Of a stretch of 17,789 nt of DNA, positions 1 to 7,500 are shown piece after piece. How positions within the stretch are numbered: position 1 is the first letter of the stretch; each line of letters starts with the position of its first letter. Source of the DNA: Candidatus Delongbacteria bacterium (GTDB taxonomy: Bacteria; UBA4055); contig JAFGVM010000068.1 of assembly GCA_016937995.1 (NCBI GenBank), forward strand, positions 1 through 17,789, read 5' to 3'. Made by a program: the position numbers and the translations under genes. The notes under the pieces were generated by a model that did not search any database, was not told the DNA's origin, and saw only the letters and a list, made by a program, of their open reading frames with translations.

Positions 1-35
1 TTTATTGTTCGGTCATACCCTTTATTTCAAAGAAA

Positions 36-67
36 CTTCTTTTTACTTTTTGAAAAAGAAAAAGAAG
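36..67. terminator. AT-only inverted repeat downstream of the VR-bearing gene
   Basis: CTTCTTTTT, one bulged A and CTTTTT face their complement AAAAAGAAAAAGAAG across almost no loop, giving about 14 A:T-dominated pairs. It lies 47-78 bases past the stop codon of the FGE-domain gene. It could be a weak terminator. It could also be the kind of hairpin found just after many DGR variable regions, although it is farther from the VR and more AT-rich than the described examples. An 8-bp tandem repeat (GTGTAAAA twice, 79-94) sits between it and the gene. Confidence 0.4.
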
Positions 68-113
68 CAAAAAGAAAAGTGTAAAAGTGTAAAAGAACAA
101 AGTGTAAGCTACG

Positions 114-1460
114 CTATTTAGTCCTCGCAATACGAAACCCGCCGTAGGAGTTCCTGCCGCCGGGGTCGTTGCCGTTGCGGTCAGAAACTTTGCAGCCGGC
201 GTCGAGGTTGCCCCACGACCCGCCACGAACAACACGGCACTGTCCCTGCGTGTACCAGTCCCAGCACCATTCCCAAACATTTCCACTCATATCATGAATT
301 CCTAGCTCATTAGCTCTTTTTGTAGCTACGGGTTGTGTCTTTGATCCGGAATTTCCATCATACCAAGCAACATCACCGACATCATTACTCCCACTATAAG
401 TGTTTCCTCTGCTCTGATTTCCGCCCTTAGCCGCATACTCCCATTCAGCCTCTGTCGGCAAACGGTAACCGTTCGCTTTGAAGTTACAATTCGTACTTTT
501 TCCGCTTCCCGAATAGCACTTTGTCAATCCTTCCATTTCACTCAATTTGTTGCAGAACTCAACAGCATCGTACCAGCTTACTTGCTCGACAGGTAAGTTA
601 TCTCCTTTGAAATTACTCGGATTATTGCCCATTACAGCTTTCCACTGAGCTTGGGTCACTTCCGTTTTACCTATATAGAAATCGCTTCTGGCATATACCA
701 TATTCGATTTTATTTCACTTATAGCATATCTGTATTTATTTTTAATTTCTGCTATCCGCCTTAACTCTTCTGCATTTCTCCTTTCTTCTTCAGTTTTTTT
801 ATCATTCCTCAATTTCTTCTCTTCGTTGCTGAGCAATGCCGTATATTTGCTGCTTGGATAATAAATTTTGAATTTATCGAACTCCGGTGAAAAATTATTC
901 ATATATTTATCAAGAGAGTCAAAGTATTCGTTAACACTTTGTCCATACGGTAACAAAAACCACTTCATATATAAATAATGCGCTTGTTCCGCCAAATCTG
1001 TGTTTGTATCATTCATCAGCTTTATAATTATTTGCTTTGATTCTTCTTTTTTGTCTTGTTCAAAAATGTGCTTTGCATATCGCAGTTCTTTGAATGTGAT
1101 ATCTTCTTCTACTGTAGATTTAACTTTTCCTACAAGAACTACCGAATAAGTGCCGTCAGACCCGTACCCGTTGTCTATTATCTGGAATCCCGGCATCAGA
1201 ACTGTCTCTGCTTGTGTTTCAATGTAATCGTAAGTGGTCTGGAAGTTTTCAACTTTCGTAGTGGATTTGAGTTTCAATCCCGCTTTTTCAAGAGCTTGAC
1301 GTTTTGCGTCCATTATAGCTTCCTGCCTGTCTTTCTGCTCGCCGTTCTTGTAATTGTCGCTTACTCCTCTTACAGCTACATCTACAAGGGCTTGTGCTTT
1401 TAATAGTGTGCTGAAAATTAACAATGTCACAAATAATAGTTTCAGGATATTTTTACTCAT
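114..1460 (-). CDS. Secreted FGE-sulfatase/C-type-lectin-fold protein, candidate DGR variable protein
   Basis: 448 residues. The N-terminus is a signal peptide (hydrophobic residues 7-20, A-Q-A cleavage motif at 22-24), so the product is exported. Residues ~25-115 resemble the LPP20/FlgT N-terminal type of fold (an alternating strand, then a D-A-K-R-Q-A-L-E-K-A-G helix). Residues ~212-245 are a charged helical linker rich in K/E/R. Residues ~258-448 form an FGE-sulfatase (SUMF1-like) domain, shown by IGKTEVTQAQWKAVMG, YRLPTEAEWEYAAKGG, GNVWEWCWDW, VVRGGSW and the terminal GFRIA. The catalytic cysteine pair of true formylglycine-generating enzymes is not kept: only C423 aligns, and the other position falls on a variable codon. 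A binding role is therefore more likely than catalysis. ATG 1460 is preceded by GAGG eight bases upstream. The last ~35 codons have base composition unlike the rest of the gene (see the variable-region entry). The fold assignment is firm; the ligand is unknown. Confidence 0.9.
   Translation of the reverse strand: MSKNILKLLFVTLLIFSTLLKAQALVDVAVRGVSDNYKNGEQKDRQEAIMDAKRQALEKAGLKLKSTTKVENFQTTYDYIETQAETVLMPGFQIIDNGYGSDGTYSVVLVGKVKSTVEEDITFKELRYAKHIFEQDKKEESKQIIIKLMNDTNTDLAEQAHYLYMKWFLLPYGQSVNEYFDSLDKYMNNFSPEFDKFKIYYPSSKYTALLSNEEKKLRNDKKTEEERRNAEELRRIAEIKNKYRYAISEIKSNMVYARSDFYIGKTEVTQAQWKAVMGNNPSNFKGDNLPVEQVSWYDAVEFCNKLSEMEGLTKCYSGSGKSTNCNFKANGYRLPTEAEWEYAAKGGNQSRGNTYSGSNDVGDVAWYDGNSGSKTQPVATKRANELGIHDMSGNVWEWCWDWYTQGQCRVVRGGSWGNLDAGCKVSDRNGNDPGGRNSYGGFRIARTK
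120..239 (-). other. Candidate DGR variable region (VR) at the 3' end of the FGE-domain gene
   Basis: Read on the minus strand, codons 417-440 (212 down to 141) are 20 of 24 NNC, including GGC, AAC, CTC, GAC, GCC, CCC, TCC, TAC and CGC. That is the set expected when AAC codons of a template repeat are copied with adenine-specific mutagenesis. By hand count the block is 48/72 G+C in an AT-rich genome. The protein frame is C-R-V-V-R-G-G-S-W, six variable residues, C-K-V-S, variable, R, four variable, P, two variable, R, four variable, G-F-R. This matches the spacing I know from DGR targets of the Treponema TvpA/C-type-lectin kind. The invariant 3' part (codons GGG TTT CGT ATT GCG AGG) would be the initiation-of-mutagenic-homing end. 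No template repeat or reverse transcriptase is in the window, so the DGR is inferred from the VR signature alone, and its outer limits are approximate. Confidence 0.72.
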
Positions 1461-1772
1461 TTTTTCTACCTCATTGCTGAATTGCTTTTAATTTTTATAT
1501 TTTCCACTACGCTTCTGCAAATCCTAATTGTGCCTATTTAGTTACAAGAAATAAATTCAGTTAGAATTTTAAGTTTTTTTGTCAAATAATTCAAGTAAAA
1601 TCCTTTGTTTAAATATTTATATTTTTGTATATTTAAAAAACACCGGTTAAGAAAAAAAAGGACGCGGATAAACAATCATAAACAGCCCCTAACATTGGCA
1701 AAATTGTACTGTTGTAATTATCTATGGGTCCGAATGCTTTAGCAGCTGAGTATACTTGATTATCCACGATAT
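1461..1772. other. Intergenic region between the FGE-domain gene and the efp terminator
   Basis: No gene is supported here. Bases ~1561-1670 are very AT-rich. A TTGACA box lies on the minus strand at about 1579-1584 but has no good -10 at the right distance, so the FGE-gene promoter is not resolved. On the minus strand 1767 down to 1633 is open for 44 codons from a GTG (V-D-N-Q-V-Y-S-A-A-K... to a TAA). It has no ribosome binding site and resembles nothing I recognise. Confidence 0.4.
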
Positions 1773-1802
1773 AAAAAAAGGGTCGTATATATTACGACCC
1801 TT
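1773..1802 (-). terminator. Intrinsic terminator of efp
   Basis: A 10-bp stem (1778-1787 with 1793-1802, core GGGTCGT/ACGACCC) with a five-base loop is followed on the minus strand by seven T residues. It begins 38 bases after the efp stop codon. Confidence 0.9.
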
Positions 1803-1839
1803 ACTGTCAACTGGTCAATGACCATTATCCACTACAGAG

Positions 1840-2397
1840 CTATGCTCTGCTAATATACTCCCCGGTCCTTGTATCTATTTTGATCTTCTCCCCCTGCTTA
1901 ATAAATGCCGGAACCTTAATTTCGTGACCATTAGCAAGTTTTGCATCTTTTATCAAACCACCTGAAGTATTACCTCTCTCAACATCCTCGGTATAATCGA
2001 TCTCAGCAATAACAACAGTAGGCAATTCAATTGAGACCACTCTGCCTTCATAGAACTGAACAGTGATATTCATCTCCTCCTGCAGGAACACAACATTATC
2101 TCCGATCTGATTCTCTTCGACCTCCAGCTGCTCATAGGTTTCATTATCCATAAATGTATAAGTGGTTCCTGTAGAGTAAAGATATTGCATTTCTCTGGTA
2201 TCAAGTCTTAGATCATCAACAGCATCGGAAGCAGGTATAATATCATTAACGATCTGTCCCGTAATAATATTTTCCAGCTTTAATTTCATAACACATGCTT
2301 TTTCACTGGGATTAAAATGCTCTGATTTTAAAACTCTGAAGATCTCATTTTTCATCTTAAGAACGTTCCCGTTCCTGATCTCTTTGGCTTTTTTCAT
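1840..2397 (-). CDS. efp: Translation elongation factor P (EF-P) family protein with Glu at the modification-site position
   Basis: 185 residues, the normal EF-P length. EF-P binds between the ribosomal P and E sites and relieves stalling at polyproline. The family is shown by the N-terminal KOW-like part (I-R-N-G-N-V-L), the central T-R-E-M-Q-Y-L-Y, F-M-D-N-E-T-Y-E-Q-L-E, and the C-terminal OB signature T-S-G-G...V-P-A-F-I-K-Q-G-E-K-I-K-I-D-T-R-T-G-E-Y-I-S-R. Aligned without gaps to the remembered Bacillus subtilis sequence over residues 7-47, the K-P-G-K-G loop reads N-P-S-E-K. The residue modified in most bacteria is thus Glu32, with a Lys next to it. The N-terminus (A-K-E-I-R-N-G) recalls the EF-P-like YeiP/EfpL group, but the C-terminus is standard EF-P. 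GGAG lies five bases before ATG 2397. The gene is monocistronic, with its own promoter and terminator. Confidence 0.93.
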   Translation of the reverse strand: MKKAKEIRNGNVLKMKNEIFRVLKSEHFNPSEKACVMKLKLENIITGQIVNDIIPASDAVDDLRLDTREMQYLYSTGTTYTFMDNETYEQLEVEENQIGDNVVFLQEEMNITVQFYEGRVVSIELPTVVIAEIDYTEDVERGNTSGGLIKDAKLANGHEIKVPAFIKQGEKIKIDTRTGEYISRA

Positions 2398-2428
2398 TGA
2401 AACTCCAATCTGAATTTAATTTTTAACG

Positions 2429-2457
2429 AAAATAATAATATTTTCATATTAAGTCAA
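2429..2457 (-). promoter_or_regulatory. Sigma70-type promoter of efp
   Basis: Minus strand: TTGACT (2457-2452), a 17-base spacer, then TATTTT (2434-2429), 31 bases before the efp start codon. It sits directly after the terminator of the upstream kinase operon, which supports independent expression. Confidence 0.65.
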
Positions 2458-2463
2458 TAGCAT

Positions 2464-2490
2464 AAAAAAAAGGGTGCAAATACACCCCTT
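2464..2490 (-). terminator. Intrinsic terminator of the histidine kinase operon
   Basis: Stem GGGTG/CACCC (2472-2476 with 2483-2487) flanked by A:T pairs, followed on the minus strand by eight T residues. It starts 22 bases past the stop of the second kinase gene. Confidence 0.85.
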
Positions 2491-2511
2491 CCATTTTTTA
2501 CTTAATGAAAT

Positions 2512-4527
2512 CTAACTATCCAGCGCTTCTCTTACCGCTATGGACAGCTCTCTTTTTAAGAAAGGTTTCATTATAACATGCTTTATAGGAAGTACATCAA
2601 CTCTGGTTTCATTTAACAGTTTGCTAAAGCCGGTGCACAGAATTATAGGCAGGTCCGGGTTTATCTCAAGTAGCTCCTCAGCCAATTCTATCCCTGTAAT
2701 ACCAGGCATAGATATATCTGTAATGACCAGATCAAAATGATCAGGATCATTCCTGAATATCTTCAAAGCTTCATTACCTCTAAAACTGGTAGTAACAGAA
2801 TAACCCAGCTCTGATAAGATCATCTTACCGAGTGCAGTGATCTGTTCTTCATCATCAATAAATAATATATTTTCATTACCGGTGGGAATTTCCTGTGAAT
2901 TCTCTTCCACAACTTTCTCATATTCAAGTTCATTATACGGAAACATAATACTGAAAGTTGTTCCTTTACCAACTTCACTGTAAACCGAAATAGTACCATT
3001 CAGATTTTTTACGATTCCGTCAATGACAGCAAGACCCAGACCTGTACCTTCACCTACTTTTTTTGTTGTATAGTATGGTTCAAAAATTCGATCCATCTCA
3101 TTTTTCTTTATACCGATACCCGTATCAGAAATGACCAGTTTAAGATAACTTCCCGGTGATATATCATAACCGTTTTGCTCAACATCAAATTCAGTTATGT
3201 TCTTATATTCCAGAGATATCCCTAAAATACCTCCTTTATCCTGCATAGCTTGAAAAGAATTTGTACATAGGTTCATTACGATCTGATGGATTTGAGTAGG
3301 ATCAGCCATGACCGTACCTTGAAGCGTATTGATATCCTGCTTGATGTCGATAGTACTTGGTATAGATGCTCTTAATAATTTCAATGCTTCTTTTACTATG
3401 AGATCGATCCTTACAGGAATAAGTTCCTGCTCGGTCTTTCGACTTAATGTAAGGATTTGCCTAACAAGATCTTTTGCTCTGTTTCCTGCTCTTAGCACTT
3501 CTTTCAATTTAACGCTTGTTGTATTGTTATCCTGCAGTTCCATCTTAGCCAGTTCTGTGTAACCCAGTATCGCTGTTAAAATATTGTTAAAATCATGAGC
3601 TATCCCACCTGCCAGAGTTCCAATAGCTTCCATTTTCTGAGATTGCCTTAATTGTCTTTCCATTTGATTATGAACAGTCATGTCCCTTTTGATCGCAAAA
3701 TACCCGTGATTCTTATTATCGCTGTTCCTCATAGGTGATATCGTACTGTCTTCCTCTATCAGTGAACCGTCCTTTCTTTTGTTCACTATCATTCCTCTCC
3801 ATACATTACCGTTGGTAATAGTTTCCCAGAGTTCCTTGTATATTTTTTCAGACTGTTTTCCACTTTTTAATAATCTTGGATTTTGACCGATAACTTCAGC
3901 AGAAGTGTAACCTGTAATTCTCTCAAATGCCGGATTTACATATGTAATATTCCCGTCAAGATCAGTTATAATAATATCTTCTTCAGTTTGTTCAAGGATC
4001 ATAGCCAGTCGATTAATTTCAGAAATCCTCTCCTCTATTATGCTCTCCTGCTCCTGATTTATCTTTTTCAACTCCTTTTCAGCTTTTAACCTTAAGAATA
4101 CTTCCTCAAATAATTTTTCATTTTTTTCTTCGAGTTCTTTTTGTATATCTGTAAGCTTAAGATGTGTTTTTATCCTTGCCAGAAGTTCATGAGGGTTGAA
4201 TGGTTTTGTTATATAATCTACTCCCCCGCTTTCAAAACCCCTGATTATACTTTCTGAATCAGTTTTTATCGTTAGAAATAGTATCGGTATCTTTTTATAT
4301 TCATCATTAGCTTTTATTTTTTCACAAAGTTCAAAACCATTAATCTCAGGCATTATGACATCCAGTAAAATAATATCCGGTAATTCTTTCGACAGGATAT
4401 TAAGAGCTTCCTCACTAGTAGTTGCAAAAGATAAGATATATCCTTCATTCTGCAAAAAATTTCCGACAACCTGGATATTCTTTGGAGTATCATCTATTAT
4501 CAATACCTTGTATTTTTTTGTAAACAT
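2512..4527 (-). CDS. Soluble hybrid histidine kinase, REC-PAS-HisKA-HATPase-REC
   Basis: 671 residues with no signal peptide or membrane helix, so cytoplasmic. Order of parts: an N-terminal receiver at ~6-125 (acidic D12/D13, phospho-acceptor D56, K108), a coiled coil at ~126-178, and a PAS domain at ~180-290 (D-L-D-G-N-I-T-Y-V-N-P-A-F, then the PAC part). Next is a HisKA box with H311 in G-G-I-A-H-D-F-N-N, an NtrB-like class. The HATPase domain has N-L-C-T-N-S-F-Q-A-M, D-T-G-I-G-I and G-E-G-T-G-L-G-L-A. A C-terminal receiver at ~552-671 carries D604 and K654. The start codon lies 30 bases after the stop of the upstream membrane kinase, with a strong GGAGG (4533-4537), so the two form an operon. 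The N-terminal receiver is a plausible acceptor of phosphate from the upstream kinase; this is inference. No DNA-binding output gene is nearby. All key catalytic residues look intact. Confidence 0.93.
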   Translation of the reverse strand: MFTKKYKVLIIDDTPKNIQVVGNFLQNEGYILSFATTSEEALNILSKELPDIILLDVIMPEINGFELCEKIKANDEYKKIPILFLTIKTDSESIIRGFESGGVDYITKPFNPHELLARIKTHLKLTDIQKELEEKNEKLFEEVFLRLKAEKELKKINQEQESIIEERISEINRLAMILEQTEEDIIITDLDGNITYVNPAFERITGYTSAEVIGQNPRLLKSGKQSEKIYKELWETITNGNVWRGMIVNKRKDGSLIEEDSTISPMRNSDNKNHGYFAIKRDMTVHNQMERQLRQSQKMEAIGTLAGGIAHDFNNILTAILGYTELAKMELQDNNTTSVKLKEVLRAGNRAKDLVRQILTLSRKTEQELIPVRIDLIVKEALKLLRASIPSTIDIKQDINTLQGTVMADPTQIHQIVMNLCTNSFQAMQDKGGILGISLEYKNITEFDVEQNGYDISPGSYLKLVISDTGIGIKKNEMDRIFEPYYTTKKVGEGTGLGLAVIDGIVKNLNGTISVYSEVGKGTTFSIMFPYNELEYEKVVEENSQEIPTGNENILFIDDEEQITALGKMILSELGYSVTTSFRGNEALKIFRNDPDHFDLVITDISMPGITGIELAEELLEINPDLPIILCTGFSKLLNETRVDVLPIKHVIMKPFLKRELSIAVREALDS

Positions 4528-4557
4528 TTTATCCTCCGAAATTTGATAGTTCTTTTG

Positions 4558-7500
4558 TTATACAACTCCTTCACACTTATCAATTATATCCTCAAAACTT
4601 CCCAACAATCTCTTGATGTTCTCGATATCAAAATTGTTAACGGCATTTTTCAATTCTTTGGAAAATTTTGAAATTGTGTTGGAATTATGCTGAACTGATA
4701 ATTTTTCAAGTTCAGATGAAAATTCTTTGATATCATCAAGATTTTGTTTTTCAATTGAATTTCTGTATTTATTAAAGATCTCTCCCTTGAGTTTTCTGAA
4801 AAATATTTCAGGATCTTTCAATTCTTCGTCCAGAATATAAATCTCCTTTGTATCCTGTTTAACTGTGAAAGGAATGAATTCTCTGAACTTGTTCAATAAC
4901 TCTTTTCTGGAAATCGGTTTTCTTAAATAACCGCTGAATCTAGATCTTTCCAGTTTAACACTTTCACTTGACATCACAGATGCAGTAACAGCAATGACCG
5001 GAATATTCACTAAACTATTATCCGACTTAATTTTGCTTATAGCCTCATATCCATCCATTTCAGGCATTCGTATATCCATCAATATGATATCAGGAACATA
5101 GAATTTTGCCATTTCAACAGCTTCCTTTCCATTAACAGCTTCAAAAACTTCAAAACCATGTTCCTCGCATAATTCTCTCAAAAGAATTCTGTTAGATTCA
5201 ACATCATCAGCGATCAATATCTTTCTCTTTTCAAAAACAATATTCTCGAAGGTGTTTTCATCATGATCAACTTTTTTTATTTCACTGTCTATATGAACTT
5301 TCAGAAGATCAATTATGAATTTAGTACCCTTGTTCAATTCACTTTGAACTTGAATACTACCATTCATCATTTTTACCAGATTACTTGTAATTGCTAGTCC
5401 AAGACCTGTTCCTTTTGTAATTCTTTTAATTTTCGGATCTGATACCTGTACGAAAGGTTTGAATATTTTTTTCAAGTTCTCCGGGCTCATGCCCATCCCG
5501 CTATCTTCAATGATCAACCTGATATCAGTATATCTTGGTTTAATATTTCTGAATTCTGTGATAAGCTTAATGTATCCTTTATTTGTAAATTTGATAGAAT
5601 TGCTTATAAGGTTGAAAAGTATCTGTCTAAGTCTGCTTTCATCGAGAACTATCATATTAGTAATATCAGACTTGTGTTCGATTAAGAACTCAAGCCCTTT
5701 TAACTTTAGTTCCTTTTCAAAAAATTGCTCGATCTCATAGACGGTACTTACCAAATTAAAGCTGGAATATTGTAATTCCATTTTTTTTGCTTCTATCTTT
5801 GAGATATCAAGTATATCATTGATCAGATTCAATAATGTGTTCCCGCCAGCTTTTATTGTCGAGATATAGCTTAATTGTTTACTTGTCAAAGGTGTCTTTT
5901 CCATAAGTTCGGTAAATCCGATTATTGCATTCATCGGAGTTCTTATCTCGTGGCTCATATTCGCCAAGAACTCACTCTTGGCATTTGTAGCTTTCTCGGC
6001 AACATTCTTTGCTTTAACCAATTCGATCTCAGTTTTTTTCCTCAGATCTATCTCTCTGGCCAGTCTCCTGTTCCAGAAAAAAATGAATATCATTACTACC
6101 AAAGAAAAAATTATTACTTTCCATACAAGTGCATAATCTATAAGATCGCCTTCTTTGCCATGCCATTTTTCGAAAATTGAATTTTTTTCCTCAATAGAAA
6201 TAGTAGCAATAGATTTATTAATTATGCCCAGTAAAATTCTGTTATACTTTGATACTCCGATCTTATAATCACGGGAATATTCTGTAACTCCAACTACTTT
6301 CAGTGCTGTCAGCATCTTTTCTTTCTTGGAGTACTGAAATTCTGAATAGTGTCTTAAGAAAAGATCTATCTTTTTCTTTACAAGGTCGTTATAAGCAATG
6401 TCAGGATCCGAATAATAATAAAGTTGAATTTCCGGATAATCCCTTTTGATCAACTCTGTCTCTGAAGTTCCTTCTTGCACACCCAGTTTTAAATTTCCCA
6501 CTTTTTCCAACCCATCGACAAAATCCTGATCATTACGTCCAATAATAATAACTTGTGAAGTGAACAGCACATCAGAAAAATCCATGTATTTTGCTCTTTC
6601 AGTAGTTTCAGAAACCCCGTCTATAATATCAATAGCTCCGGATTGCATGAGTTTTAATGTTTCTGCCCAGTTCTCACTTCTTACCCTCTCAAATTTTATG
6701 CCTGATCTTTCTGAAATAATGCTCCAAAGATCAGCTATAATCCCAACGTAATTACTATCCTGATCATACATTGAGTTCGGTGGCCAATAAGGATCACCTG
6801 AAATTTTAATCACAGGATTTTCTCCCAACCACTCATTTTCCCTTGTATTAATCTCGATCTTTCTGGTAGACAGGATCGATTCACCAAACCATTTGTTCCT
6901 GAATTCCCTGTTTTGTTTTTCAGGAATACTTCTGAGCACTTTGTTTACTATATTCAGCAATATTGTATCATTCTTAGTTACACCGATCGAAATTTTAGCT
7001 CTCCAGTCCGGAAGTTCATTGACGACCTTAAGGTTTGTAATTAGTTCTTCCTGGGATATATGTGTAAATGCTGGTAAGTTTCCAATATAAGCATCAGCTT
7101 GACCGAAAGATACTGCCTCAATACATTCTTTGTTTGATGATTTTAATACCGGAAATACTTTTATCCCTGAAGCATTTATATACTCATGGATGTATGAGTC
7201 TTTATTAACTGCGATCGTTTTACCTTTAAGATCATTGAATTTCTTTATATCATCTCTGTCCGATTTTATAATTATCACTAAAGGAACATCTATGAACGGA
7301 TCTGAAAATTTTAAAAATTCATCCCTGTTATTTGTTCTTACTACCGCAGAGATACCTTCATAAATTCCTTTCTTTGCATTCTCCAGTACAAATGACCACA
7401 CACCCGGAACCACATTGATCTTGATCCCGGTCTTCTTTTCAATAACGTTAATATAATCAGCTGACAGACCGGTATGTTTATCATTCTTATCAGCAAAATC

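Noticed and set aside
2-286. 94-codon minus-strand frame covering the end of the FGE-domain gene
   Set aside because: It is a shadow of the GC-rich variable region in another frame. The composition removes stops, and the translation (runs of T, A, F) is not protein-like.
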